Positions 54,501 through 63,690 of a stretch of DNA of 64,000 nt are shown here, piece after piece (the first letter of the stretch is position 1; the number at the start of each line of letters is the position of its first letter). The position numbers were made by a program, and so were the translations under genes. The notes beneath the pieces are model-generated. The model did not search any database. It saw only the letters and a list, made by a program, of their open reading frames with translations, and was not told the origin of the DNA. The DNA is from Ridgeia piscesae (taxonomy: Eukaryota > Annelida > Polychaeta > Sabellida > Siboglinidae), in contig JAODUO010000158.1 of NCBI GenBank assembly GCA_025642075.2, positions 323,501 through 387,500 on the forward strand, read 5' to 3'.

Positions 54501-57451
54501 AAGTACTTTATGTTATCTCTAGGCATGTTGTAAGTACCTTGTGTTGTCTCTAGACATGTTGTAAGTACTTTATGTTATCTCTAGGGATGTTGTAAGTACT
54601 TTATGTTATCTCTAGACATGTTGTGTAAATACCTCGTGTTCTATCATGGATGTTAGTAACGTTTGTTGTTATAACATTCATTCAAGGAGCCAGATGGTAG
54701 ATATATATTTTGTTGACAGTTATTTAGTGTCTGAGTTGCACTAACAAACACACACGTACACATGCACGCACACACGCACACACACGCACACACAATACAA
54801 CTACAACAGAAAATGATTATTTCCTGTCAGCTGGATGACATTTAGATAGACAGTCTTGGAGATCAGTAGACTGTGTTTCTAAACCTAAACCTACTTACTA
54901 ATATTCAGAGATGTCTTAATTGACTAGGATGCAGTAGTAATTTATTCTGGTGTTAATACTTATTATTAATACTTTCTCTGCCCAAGTGTTGATACTTGTT
55001 AACCCTTGTCCTTCCAGTCTCATCTTTGCCACGCCGCTGTGCTGTGCTCTCTTCCCACAGATGAGGTAAGTCGGGGCTTGTGTTTTGACTCATTTGTGGA
55101 CCAAAGTACACACCACAAAGTGCTGCTGATTGAGACTGAAAAAGTCACATTGTATTTTTACTTTATTAAAATGCTTCAACCATGTCCACACACAAGCAGA
55201 TGTGTTCACATGTCATGTAGATGTGTTCATACACAAATACCCCGGTAGTTGTGTTCATATTCAAATTGATATGTTCACACTTGAGTGGATGTGTTCACCC
55301 TTGAGTGGATGTGTTCACACTCCAGTGGATGTGTTCACACTTGAGTAGATGTGTTCACAATTAAGTAGATCTGTTCACGCTTGAGTAGAATTCAGGCATG
55401 AGGTCAAATACATTTGTATTTGAAAGTATTGAAAAAAAATTTTTTTAAGTAATTGTATTTGTATTTGACATTTAGGAATTGAAAGTATTTGTATTTATAT
55501 ACTTTCCTAAAGTATTTGATATTTCAAATACTTTTCAGATACTTTTTCAAATGCGTATGACAATTGCAATTTAAAATAGTGCTGATTGAATTCGTAAAAG
55601 TCAAGTAACTGTAGTGTGTCCTTTGGCAATTTACTCAGAAATGAATGAAAATAAATACCCAGCACTAGCCAAGTTAGCCCCCATCTTTCTTTGCATCCGT
55701 GCATCATCGGATCCAGTTGAAAGACTTCAGCATCGCTGGGAAGGTGTTTCACCCACAGAGATGCCGCCTCACTGACAACACTTTCCAGCAGCTGATGTTT
55801 CTGCTGTGTAACTCTAAAGCAACAGTGAACTAAGCACCTGAGCAAGAGTGAACACTGAACACTGAACACTGAACACTGAACACAGAACACAGAACACAGA
55901 ACACTGAACACTGAACACTGAACACTGAACACTGAACACTGAACACTGAACACTGAACACTGAACACTGAGCAATAGCCAGATAGATACTGGACCACTGA
56001 ATGTAACCAGACAACTTAGACAATGGCAATAAACTAGATGTCTCAAACTCTTTGATACATCATTTTGTTTCTTTTACCTATATAGTAATGTATCCTGAAA
56101 ATGAAAAGTATTTGAAAAAGTATTTGAAATACTTGTCAATGTATTTGTATTTAAATACATTTGCATTTAAAAGTATTTGTATTTGAATCCCTCAAAAGTA
56201 TTTGTATATAAATACATTTAAATGTATTTGACCCCATGTCTAGAGTAGATCTGTTCACACTTGAGTAGATGTGTTCACACTTGAGTGGATGTGTTCATAC
56301 TTGAGTGTATATGTTCACACTTGAGTGGATGTGTTCACACTTGAGTGGATGTGTTCATACTTGAGTGAATATGTTCACACTTAAGTAGATCTGTTCACAC
56401 TTGAGTGGATGTGTTCACACTTGAGTGGATGTGTTCACACTTGAGTGGATGTGTTCACACTTGAGTGGATATGTTCATACTTGAGTGAATATGTTCACAC
56501 TTAAGTAGATCTGTTCACACTTGAGTGGATGTATTCATACTTGAGTGGATGTGTTCACATTTGAGTGGATGTGTTCATACTTGAGTGAATATGTTCACAC
56601 TTGAGTGGATCTGTTCACAATTTAGTGGATGTGTTCACACTTGAGTGGATGTGTTCACACTTGAGTGGATGTGTTCACACTTGAGTGGATGTGTTCACAC
56701 TTGAGTGGATATGTTCACACTTGAGTGGATGTGTTCACACTTGAGTGGATGTGTTCACACTTGAGTGGATGTGTTCACACTTGAGTGGATGTGTTCATAC
56801 TTGAGTGGATGTGTTCACACTTGAGTGGATATGTTCACACTTGAGTGGATGTGTTCACACTTGAGTGGATGTGTTCATACTTGAGTGGATGTGTTCACAC
56901 TTAAGTAGATCTGTTCACACTTGAGTGGATGTGTTCACACTTGAGTGGATGTGTTCACACTTGAGTGGATGTGTTCACACTTGAGTGGATGTGTTCACAC
57001 TTGAGTGGATGTGTTCACACTTGAGTGGATGTGTTCACACTTGAGTGGATGTGTTCACACTTTATTAGATGTTTTCACACTTTAGTAGATGGGTTCACAC
57101 TTTAGTAGATGGGTTCACACATGAGATGTTTCTGTTTTGAGTAGATGTCTTCACACTAGTAGATATGTTCACACTTGAGTGGACATGTTCACACGTGAGT
57201 GGACATGTTCACACTTGAGTGGATGTGTTCACACTTTATTAGATGTGTTCACACTTGAGTGGATGTGTTCACACTTGAGTGGATATGTTCACACTTGAGT
57301 GTATGTGTCCACCCTTTAGTAGATGTGTTCATATATGAGACGTTTCTGTTTCAGTTCAATATCTGTGTCAAAGTTAGAGCCAGAATTACAGAAGAAGATT
57401 GCGTCGATGAAGGAGCCCGTGTCTGTCGTGTACTACAACAAAGGTCTATGA
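41987..57451 (+). CDS. SFXN1: sideroflexin (SFXN1/3-type mitochondrial serine carrier), ten coding exons
   Basis: Inner mitochondrial membrane transporter; human SFXN1 and SFXN3 carry serine into mitochondria for one-carbon metabolism (family knowledge). Exons: 41987-42171, 44145-44315, 45958-46056, 46946-47021, 48149-48234, 51311-51438, 52752-52801, 53153-53202, 55018-55065 and 57355-57451. They total 329 residues (human 321-322) with every junction in phase. Visible landmarks: [15 protein letters not shown] (19-36 region), [82 protein letters not shown] and the C-terminal YYNKGL. Closest to SFXN1/3, not SFXN2, because of [10 protein letters not shown] and NYTNRSGD. Exon 1 begins after an acceptor, so a 5' untranslated exon lies upstream. 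Five boundaries carry arrays of themselves and intron 1 has a GC donor. AATAAA overlaps the stop codon at 57451; a better-placed candidate is at 59152. Confidence 0.97.
42172..42997. other. sideroflexin intron 1, unique part
   Basis: Begins with GCACGT. No coding or repeat signal recognised. Confidence 0.6.
42998..43432. repeat. 43-bp minisatellite, ~10 units
   Basis: Core ggcctgacagtgcacgggta, with accatggtaacccttgacag. accatggtaac is itself near-palindromic. Intron 1 of sideroflexin; no link to a splice site seen. Confidence 0.94.
43433..44144. other. sideroflexin intron 1, 3' part
   Basis: Unique AT-rich DNA. Nothing recognised. Confidence 0.55.
44145..44315 (+). CDS. SFXN1: sideroflexin exon 2
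   Basis: Completes Arg62; residues 63-118. [19 protein letters not shown] and [19 protein letters not shown] are hallmark blocks. Acceptor ttctccag, donor TACAA/GTAAGT at 44316, followed by degenerate copies of itself. Confidence 0.96.
44307..44395 (+). repeat. degenerate copies of sideroflexin exon 2 donor
   Basis: After TTCTACAA/GTAAGT come tctagaagtaggc, ttataagtaggtg, ttctacaagtaaatg and cctacaagtaggtg, about 16-25 bp apart. Same construction as the large donor arrays, but short and diverged. Confidence 0.75.
44396..45572. other. sideroflexin intron 2, unique part
   Basis: Contains a two-copy repeat (cgaccagaatcgtattccgg and cgactagaatcgtattccgg, 45422-45484) and a (TA)n tract at 45488-45533. 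No gene seen. Confidence 0.55.
45573..45957 (+). repeat. 55-bp array on sideroflexin exon 3 acceptor, ~7 units
   Basis: Unit starts lie at 45628, 45683, 45738, 45793, 45848 and 45903, with the true exon at 45958; spacing is exactly 55. A partial first copy begins at 45573. Each unit is gatgtgtttgtag/gtcgac, then the next ~34 exon bases (ttctggcagtggttcaacca). In exon phase each decoy runs into TTG TAG, the next unit's acceptor, and stops. Confidence 0.96.
45958..46056 (+). CDS. SFXN1: sideroflexin exon 3
   Basis: Completes Lys119; residues 120-151, [20 protein letters not shown] then [12 protein letters not shown]. Acceptor tttgtag, donor ACAAA/GTAAGA. Its first 40 bases and acceptor are tandemly copied upstream. 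Confidence 0.95.
46057..46945. other. sideroflexin intron 3, unique part
   Basis: AT-rich. 46260-46520 has many short ttccaattcc / ggaacc strings without a clear period. No gene. Confidence 0.55.
46946..47021 (+). CDS. SFXN1: sideroflexin exon 4
   Basis: Completes Lys152; residues 153-177, [20 protein letters not shown], then NRMVV. Acceptor attgtttcag, donor GGTT/GTAAGT at 47022, the first of about 17 identical donors. Confidence 0.95.
47013..47846 (+). repeat. 49-bp array seeded on sideroflexin exon 4 donor, ~17 donors
   Basis: Units of exactly 49 bp with core tggtggttgtaagtattacg, then gtttggttctaccattgctc. First donor 47022 (real), next 47071 and 47120. Each unit repeats the last 8-9 exon bases (ggtggtt). 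Only the first copy is preceded by the full exon. Confidence 0.96.
47847..48148. other. sideroflexin intron 4, 3' part
   Basis: Unique sequence, nothing recognised. Confidence 0.6.
48149..48234 (+). CDS. SFXN1: sideroflexin exon 5
   Basis: Residues 178-205 plus [22 protein letters not shown] then INIPFMRN, the conserved membrane segment with NCINIP. Acceptor ctgttgcag, donor AATAG/GTCAGT. No array attached. Confidence 0.96.
48235..49352. other. sideroflexin intron 5, unique part
   Basis: About 1.1 kb of AT-rich DNA. Short frames of up to 90 codons have no recognisable content. Confidence 0.5.
49353..51165. repeat. 30-bp minisatellite in sideroflexin intron 5, ~60 units
   Basis: Core gaacagtgtaacactagatg, with gttgacacgc, gttcacacgc and gttgacacgtga variants. 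The period is a multiple of three, so very long frames are open on both strands (620 codons minus, 409 plus). Variants are arranged in blocks, with the 49.98-50.2 kb segment recurring at 50.46-50.65 kb. No exon seed visible. Confidence 0.96.
51311..51438 (+). CDS. SFXN1: sideroflexin exon 6
   Basis: Completes Arg206; residues 207-248, [20 protein letters not shown], then [20 protein letters not shown]. Acceptor ttacctacag, donor GAATGT/GTGAGT. Confidence 0.96.
51431..51616 (+). repeat. 54-61 bp repeat of sideroflexin exon 6 donor
   Basis: GGAATGT/GTGAGTGTG at 51439 recurs as ggattgt/gtcagtgtg (51500), tgaatgt/gtcagtgtg (51554) and ggaatgt/gtgaatgtg (51608). tattttgtcacgtggt-type filler lies between. 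Diverged, about four copies. Confidence 0.85.
51780..52745. repeat. 25-bp minisatellite ending at exon 7 acceptor, ~38 units
   Basis: Core atgtgacttgtcgtgcactc followed by agtta. Every unit contains cactcag, a possible acceptor AG but with little pyrimidine tract. The last unit merges into tatgacttgtctccttccag, the real acceptor, sharing tgacttgtc, so the array may have grown from this 3' splice region. Confidence 0.93.
52752..52801 (+). CDS. SFXN1: sideroflexin exon 7
   Basis: Completes Ser249; residues 250-265, [16 protein letters not shown] (50 nt). Acceptor tctccttccag, donor CACG/GTATGT. The 25-bp array in the intron ends directly at its polypyrimidine tract. Confidence 0.95.
52802..53152. 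other. sideroflexin intron 7
   Basis: About 350 bp; includes three loose copies of acctgtcrtctgaaatg. Nothing else. Confidence 0.6.
53153..53202 (+). CDS. SFXN1: sideroflexin exon 8
   Basis: Residues 266-281, [16 protein letters not shown] plus TT (50 nt). Acceptor gtcattgtag, donor ATGTT/GTAAGT at 53203, the first of about 46 near-identical donors. Confidence 0.95.
53195..54640 (+). repeat. 31-bp array seeded on sideroflexin exon 8 donor, ~46 donors
   Basis: Unit of 31 bp, core ggcatgttgtaagtaccttg, then tgttgtctcta. The real donor is at 53203, the next at 53234. Each unit has the last eight exon bases GGCATGTT and a full-consensus GTAAGT. Each also offers ctctag before GGCATG, so every unit carries a mini-exon flanked by AG and GT. 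Variation increases at the distal end (54.2-54.6 kb). Confidence 0.97.
54641..55017. other. sideroflexin intron 8, distal part
   Basis: Contains an imperfect (CA)n tract at 54746-54795; otherwise unique. Confidence 0.65.
55018..55065 (+). CDS. SFXN1: sideroflexin exon 9
   Basis: Completes Phe282; residues 283-297, [15 protein letters not shown] (48 nt). Acceptor tccttccag, donor ATGAG/GTAAGT. Confidence 0.96.
55690..55832 (+). pseudogene. hAT transposase C-terminal dimerisation fragment
   Basis: Reads ASSDPVERL, then after a 2-base loss [20 protein letters not shown], then [10 protein letters not shown] and a stop. It is the classic hAT C-terminal signature (SSAPVERxFSxAGxxxxxxRxxLxxxxxxxLxFL). 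Rest of the transposase is absent. Confidence 0.88.
55851..55971. repeat. (GAACACT)n heptamer tract
   Basis: About 17 copies of gaacact/gaacaca inside the hAT remnant, just after the transposase stop. Confidence 0.96.
57355..57451 (+). CDS. SFXN1: sideroflexin exon 10 with stop
   Basis: Completes Ser298; residues 299-329, [20 protein letters not shown], then [11 protein letters not shown] and TGA at 57449-57451. Acceptor ttctgtttcag. Confidence 0.96.
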
Positions 57452-57840
57452 ATAAAGTGTTTTAGAAATGTAAAGTCTCCAAACACAACATAACCACACT
57501 ACCACCTCGGCCTACCGAACATGCAGGTTTCATTATAATGTCACTAAATGAAATGAAGAGGAACAAAATTGTATTAGACTGAATGCATAGTTATTCACTG
57601 TGGCTACTTTGAGTTCTTATAGGTGCTTGTATCAGTCAAATGGTATAGGATATATCGGTAATTAAGTTGATGTATGAGTGCCTTCAATTTGTTACCATGC
57701 ATAATATAATAATATATTGTATATTTATGTATATCTTGAACAAATTTGTCTGTACAATCCTGCACAAATGCTCACCCATGCACTCATAAGAACGCACACG
57801 TATTTAGTAATATTGCATTTAAAAATGTTGTTGATTACCA
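57452..57840 (+). other. sideroflexin 3' UTR / flank
   Basis: AT-rich, no second gene. AATAAA overlapping the stop codon (57451-57456) is too close to be the sole poly(A) signal. Confidence 0.5.
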
Positions 57841-58445
57841 TGTATGACATCAAGTCACACAACTTCTGGTGACTTCCCAGAAAGTCACACAATTATTGGT
57901 GACTTCCCGCCAAGTCACACAACTTCTGGTGATTTCCCAGTAAGTCACACAATTATTGGTGACTTCCCGCCAAGTCACACAACTTCTGGTGATTTCCCAG
58001 TAAGTCACACAACTCTTGGTGACTTCCCGCCAAGTCACACACAACTTCTGGTGACTTCCCGGTAAGTCACACAACTCTTGGTGACTTCCCGCCAAGTCAC
58101 ACACAACTTCTGGTGACTTCCCGGTAAGTCACACAACTCTTGGTGACTTCCCGCCAAGTCACACACAACTTCTGGTGACTTCCCGGTAAGTCACACAACT
58201 CTTGGTGACTTCCCGCCAAGTCACACACAACTTCTGGTGACTTCCCGGTAAGTCACACAACTCTTGGTGACTTCCCGCCAAGTCACACACAACTTCTGGT
58301 GACTTCCCGGTAAGTCACGCAACTCTTGGTGACTTCCCGCCAAGTCACACAACTTTTGGTAATTTCCCATCAAATCACACAACTTTTAGTGACTTCCTAT
58401 CAAGTCACACAACTTCTGGTAATTTCCTGTTAAGTCACACAACTT
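57841..58445. repeat. ~31/62-bp array with GTAAGT
   Basis: Alternating units with cores tctggtgacttcccggtaag and cttggtgacttcccgccaag, forming a ~62-bp dimer in the middle and simpler 30-31-bp units at the ends. Six units carry TTCCCG/GTAAGTCAC, a strong donor consensus on the plus strand, though no exon is recognised here. Confidence 0.93.
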
Positions 58446-58574
58446 CTGGTCATGTCTCTGGTTACTTCTCACAACTCGTTCATTGTCCTCTCTGTTGTAG
58501 TCCTACCCTCGTCGATCTTGTGTATTAATTCCTTCTGTTCATCATTTGCTTATCCAGCCTCTGTTGCGTTCATT

Positions 58575-58855
58575 CAAGATGTCAAACAACACACTCATAA
58601 GATGTCAAAGTACAACAACACACTCATAAGATGTCAAAGTACAACAACACATTCAGATAAAGATGTCAAAGTACAACAATACACTCAGATAAAGATGTCA
58701 AAGTAGAACAACACACTCAGATAAAGATGTCAAAGTACAACAACACACTCATAAGATGTCAAAGTACAACAATACACTCAGATAAAGATGTCAGAGTACA
58801 ACAACACACTCAGATAAAGATGTCAAAGTACAACAACACAGTCGGATAAAGATGC
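58575..58855. repeat. ~28-32 bp array
   Basis: Core gatgtcaaagtacaacaaca, with cactcataa or cactcagataaa linkers, about nine units. Confidence 0.93.
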
Positions 58856-59583
58856 CTAATGCCTTCAGTATTTACATTATTTTAATGTATTTAAATTTCA
58901 TTATCGTTCAAATGATGTATAAAGACTCCATATTAATCATGTAATGCTCCTCAAGTATGTGCGAGTTGTTTTGTTCTGCAAACTCTGTATTGGAAGACAC
59001 CTATGCAGGCTGTTTATTGGATGAGTATTGTAGTTATACATTATATTATGTATATTTATTCGATCAGACGGTGCATTTGTTTTGTAGTACATTTGGGTGT
59101 ATGTTTTAGTTACACATTCAAAACTAGGCTGTTATTGTATAATTATTTTAAAATAAAATGGGTCAGTATGATGTGGCGTCCGTGTCAGTAATTGTACGTG
59201 TTTACCGGACTGACGATGGTGTCGGTGATGGTATGAGTAGTGTGCTCATCAGACTTGTGGTTAAATGGTTTTAAAACAATTTCAATTTGACATTGACTTT
59301 TCTTATTCAGATTTTGAACTGAAACTTTTACCGTCAACAATTCCTTGCCATACAAAAATCGACATAACGTTATTACGGCCTGCAAGAGGTTCTTTGCTGT
59401 TGTTTTAATCTATGTTCTAAATAGTGGTTCTCTATATGTATATATGTTTGTTTGTGGACTCACATCTCCATCAATTTTGCATGTACCAGGTTGAAACCTT
59501 TCATGTCAACACTGCGGTGGATCGATGAGTTTTTAAATTGTCTGGGAGGGGCTGGAGAACTTGGGAGGCTGAGTACATCAACA
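58856..59583. other. AT-rich flank
   Basis: No gene. Contains AATAAA at 59152-59157, a candidate distal poly(A) signal for the sideroflexin transcript. Confidence 0.5.
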
Positions 59584-62335
59584 TATATGTATACTGGGTG
59601 AGGTCTAGCTCCCACGTGTATACTGGGTGAGGTCTAGCTCCCACGTGTATACTGGGTGAGGTCTAGCTCCCACGTGTATACTGAGTGAGGTCTAGCTCCC
59701 ATGTGTATACTGAGTGAGGTCTAGCTCCCATGTGTATACTGGGTGAGGTCTAGCTCCCATGTGTATACTGAGCGAGGTCTAGCTCCCATGTGTATACTGA
59801 GTGAGGTCTAGCTCCCATGTGTATACTGAGCGAGGTCTAGCTCCCATGTGTATACTGGGTGAGGTCTAGCTCCCATGTGTATACTGGGTGAGGTCTAGCT
59901 CCCATGTGTATACTGGGTGAGGTCTAGCTCCCATGTGTATACTGGGTGAGGTCTAGCTCCCACGTGTATACTGAGTGAGGTCTAGCTCCCATGTGTATAC
60001 TGGGTGAGGTCTAGCTCCCATGTGTATACTGGGTGAGGTCTAGCTCCCACGTGTATATTGGGTGATGTCTAGCTCCCATGTGTATACTGGTTGAGGTCTA
60101 GCTCCCATGTGTATACTGGGTGAGGTCTAGCTCCCACGTGTATACTGTGTGAGGTCTAGCTCCCATGTGTATACTGGGTGAGGTCTAGCTCCCACGTGTA
60201 TACTGGGTGAGGTCTAGCTCCCACGTGTATACTGTGTGAGGTCTAGCTCCCATGTGTATACTGGGTGAGGTCTAGCTCCCATGTGTATACTGGGTGAGGT
60301 CTAGCTCCCATGTGTATACTGGGTGAGGTCTAGCTCCCATGGGTATACTGTGTGAGGTCTAGCTCCCATGTGTATACTGGGTGAGGTCTAGCTCCCATGT
60401 GTATACTGGGTGAGGTCTAGCTCCCAGTGTATACTGGGTGAGGTCTAGCTCCCACGTGTATACTGGTGAGGTCTAGCTCCCAGTGTATACTGGTGAGGTC
60501 TAGCTCCCATGTGTATACTGGGTGAGGTCTAGCTCCCATGTGTATACTGGGTGAGGTCTAGCTCCCATGGTATACTGGTGAGGTCTAGCTCCCAGTGTAT
60601 ACTGGGTGAGGTCTAGCTCCCATGTGTATACTGGGTGAGGTCTAGCTCCCATTGTATACTGGGTGAGGTCTAGCTCCCATGTGTATACTGGGTGAGGTCT
60701 AGCTCCCAGTGTATACTGGGTGAGGTCTAGCTCCCAGTGTATACTGGGTGAGGTCTAGCTCCCAGTGTATACTGGGTGAGGTCTAGCTCCCAGTGTATAC
60801 TGGGTGAGGTCTAGCTCCCATGTGTATACTGGGTGAGGTCTAGCTCCCATGTGTATACTGGGTGAGGTCTAGCTCCCAGTGTATACTGGGTGAGGTCTAG
60901 CTCCCATGTGTATACTGGTGAGGTCTAGCTCCCATGTGTATACTGGGTGAGGTCTAGCTCCCAGTGTATACTGGGTGAGGTCTAGCTCCCATGTATACTG
61001 GGTGAGGTCTAGCTCCCATGTGTATACTGGGTGAGGTCTAGCTCCCAGTGTATACTGGGTGAGGTCTAGCTCCCAGTGTATACTGGTGAGGTCTAGCTCC
61101 CATGTGTATACTGGGTGAGGTCTAGCTCCCATGTGTATACTGGGTGAGGTCTAGCTCCCACGTGTATACTGAGTGAGGTCTAGCTCCCACATATATACTG
61201 GGTGAGGTCTAGCTCCCATGTGTATACTGGGTGAGGTCTAGCTCCCACGTGTATACTGGGTGAGGTCTAGCTCCCACGTGTATACTGGGTGAGGTCTAGC
61301 TCCCACGTGTATACTGGGTGAGGTCTAGCTCCCACGTGTATACTGGGTGAGGTCTAGCTCCCATGTGTATACTGGTGAGGTCTAGCTCCCATGTGTATAC
61401 TGGGTGTGTGAGGTCTAGCTCCCACGTGTATACTGAGTGAGGTCTAGCTCCCATATGAATACTGGGTGAGGTCTAGCTCCCATGTGTATACTGGGTGAGG
61501 TCTAGCTCCCACGTGTATACTGGGTGAGGTCTAGCTCCCATGTGTATACTGGGTGAGGTCTAGCTCCCACGTGTATACTGGGTGAGGTCTAGCTCCCATG
61601 TGTATACTGAGTGAGGTCTAGCTCCCACGTGTATACTGGGTGAGGTCTAGCTCCCATGTGTATACTGGGTGAGGTCTAGCTCCCATGTGTATACTGGGTG
61701 AGGTCTAGCTCCCATGTGTATACTGGGTGAGGTCTAGCTCCCATGTGTATACTGGGTGAGGACTAGCTCCCATGGGTATACTGGGTGAGGACTAGCTCCC
61801 ATGTGTATATTGCGTGAGGTCTAGCTCCCATGTGTATACTGGGTGAGGACTAGCTCCCATGGGTATACTGGATGAGGACTAGCTCCCATGGGTATACTGG
61901 ATGAGGACTAGCTCCCATGTGTATATTGCGTGAGGACTAGCTCCCATGGGTATACTGGGTGAGGACTAGCTCCCATGGGTATACTGGGTGAGGACTAGCT
62001 CCCATGGGTATACTGGTGGCTAGTCCCAGTGTATATGGTGAGGTCTAGCTCCCATGTGTATACTGTGCGTGAGGTCTAGCTCCCACGTGTATACTGGGTG
62101 AGGTCTAGCTCCCACGTGTATACTGGGTGAGGTCTAGCTCCCACGTGTATACTGGGTGAGGTCTAGCTCCCATGTGTATACTGCGTGAGGTCTAGCTCCC
62201 ATGTGTATACTGGGTGAGGTCTAGCTCCCATGTGTATACTGGGTGAGGTCTAGCTCCCATGTGTATACTGGGTGAGGTCTAGCTGCCACTGTGTGAGGTC
62301 TAGCTAGGACGTGTACTCTGGGTGAGGTCTAGATG
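59584..62335. repeat. 29-bp minisatellite, ~95 units
   Basis: Core tatactgggtgaggtctagc followed by tcccatgtg. Units vary by ATG/ACG and by 1-2-bp deletions between 60.4 and 61.1 kb. Variants near 61.76-62.02 kb read gaggactagc. The longest single array in the right half. Confidence 0.96.
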
Positions 62336-62397
62336 AACTTGTTTTTCTCAGGATTGAGGTCTAATATTGCAGTAACAACCTCTCCACTCTTTACTGC

Positions 62398-62590
62398 ATC
62401 CCTTGTACTTGTCTGGTTGTACCTGGTCGTGATATTCCCCACTCGAGAGATCGCTGACTCGCTTCGTGTCGTCAGCAAACATTGACCTTGCACTGGGCCT
62501 GGCCGGGGATGTCATTTAGGTAGAGTTTAGACAGAAGCGGCCATGTGACGGATCCCTGACACAGATCTACTGAAAAGCACCCAGTCATGT
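62398..62590 (-). pseudogene. non-LTR reverse transcriptase catalytic-core fragment
   Basis: Minus strand reads GSVTWPLLSKLYLNDIPG (QGSxxGPLLFxxYINDLP block), then, after a frame change, MFADDTKRVSD containing the FADD catalytic box. Short decayed LINE fragment between two minisatellites. Confidence 0.75.
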
Positions 62591-62599
62591 TGTGAAGCG

Positions 62600-62680
62600 C
62601 ACGCGCGCACACGTGCATACACGCACGTACACGCACACGCCCGTATACGCATTACGACACGCCCGTATACGCGATACGTG
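62600..62680. other. alternating purine-pyrimidine CG-rich tract
   Basis: gcgcacgcgcgcacacgtgc and cccgtatacgc strings, a potential Z-DNA former. cacgcccgtatacgc is repeated twice. Confidence 0.75.
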
Positions 62681-62878
62681 ATGTGATGACGTTATGAGTT
62701 ATTCCAACCCGCAGTGTGGCGCCACTGTCATTTACGTCCCGCTTCACATTATGCAACAACAGACACTATATAATCACCAGCATATTTTGTTTTATTTCCG
62801 GTTACAACATTATGAAACTTTATTGCGTTCAACACCCTCGAGAGAAGAACCTCGGCCACCGACGTTGTCGGCTTCTGT
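62681..62878. other. unique sequence between CG tract and 25-bp array
   Basis: Two overlapping 77-78 codon plus frames without recognisable content. Confidence 0.5.
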
Positions 62879-63690
62879 CGTGTTCCGCTTCAGTCGTGTT
62901 AATCACCACGTCCCTCAGTCATGTTAATCGCCACATCCCTCAGTCATCTTAATAGCCACGTCCCTCAGTCATATTAATCGCCACATCCCTCAGTCATGTT
63001 AATCGCCACGTCCCTCAGTCATGTTAATCGCCACGTCCCTCAGTCATGTTAATCGCCACGTCCCTCAGTCATGTTAATCGCCACGTCCCTCAGTCATGTT
63101 AATGGCCACATCCCTCAGTCATGTTAATCGCCACGTCCCTCAGTTATGTTAATCGTCACGTTCTTCAGTCGACTTAATCACCACGTCCCTCAGTCATGTT
63201 AATCACCACGTCCTTCAGTCGTCTTAATCATCACGTCCATCAGTCATGTTATTCGCCACATCTCTCAGTCATGTTAATCACCACGTCCTTCAGTCGTCTT
63301 AATCATCACGTCCATCAGTCATGTTAATCGCCACGTCCCTCAGTCATGTTAATCGCCACGTCCCTCAGTCATGTTAATCGCCACGTCCCTCAGTCATGTT
63401 AATGGCCACATCCCTCAGTCATGTTAATCGCCACGTCCCTCAGTCATGTTAATCGTCACGTTCTTCAGTCGACTTAATCACCACGTCCCTCAGTCATATT
63501 AATCGCCACATCCCTCAGTCATGTTAATCACCACGTCCTTCAGTCGTCTTAATCATCACGTCCATCAGTCATGTTATTCGCCACATCTCTCAGTCATGTT
63601 AATCACCACGTCCATCAGTCGTCTTAATCATCACGTCCATCAGTCATGTTCATCGCCACGTTCCACAGTCGTGTTCCTAGTTACCACGTT
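62879..63690. repeat. 25-bp minisatellite, ~32 units
   Basis: Core cgccacgtccctcagtcatg, then ttaat. A block of several units including the variants cgtcacgttcttcagtcgac and catcacgtccatcagtc recurs (63.14-63.26 kb and 63.45-63.58 kb), a higher-order repeat. Confidence 0.95.

Larger units (their letters stand above)
55393..56242 (+). mobile_element. hAT element remnant nested in the 20-bp array
   Basis: Ends CAGGCATGAGGTCAAATAC (55393) and the inverted TAGACATGGGGTCAAATAC (ending 56242) form terminal inverted repeats. Flanks gagtagaa (55383-55390) and gagtagat (56243-56250) fit an 8-bp hAT target duplication. The left copy is followed by two extra bases. Subterminal tatttgaaagtatt-type repeats occur at both ends. 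Confidence 0.85.
55200..57345. repeat. 20-bp minisatellite in sideroflexin intron 9, split by a transposon
   Basis: Core ttgagtggatgtgttcacac, about 65 units, interrupted between 55392 and 56243 by a hAT-like element. The right end merges into the exon 10 acceptor region (atatgagacgtttctgtttc). A similar atgagatgtttctgttttga lies inside the array at 57122. Confidence 0.95.

Noticed and set aside
55507..56046. 179-codon minus frame with VQCSVFS repeats
   Set aside because: Heptamer repeat and antisense of the hAT C-terminus.
57451..57456. AATAAA as the sideroflexin poly(A) signal
   Set aside because: It overlaps the stop codon, leaving no 3' UTR; a later signal is more likely.
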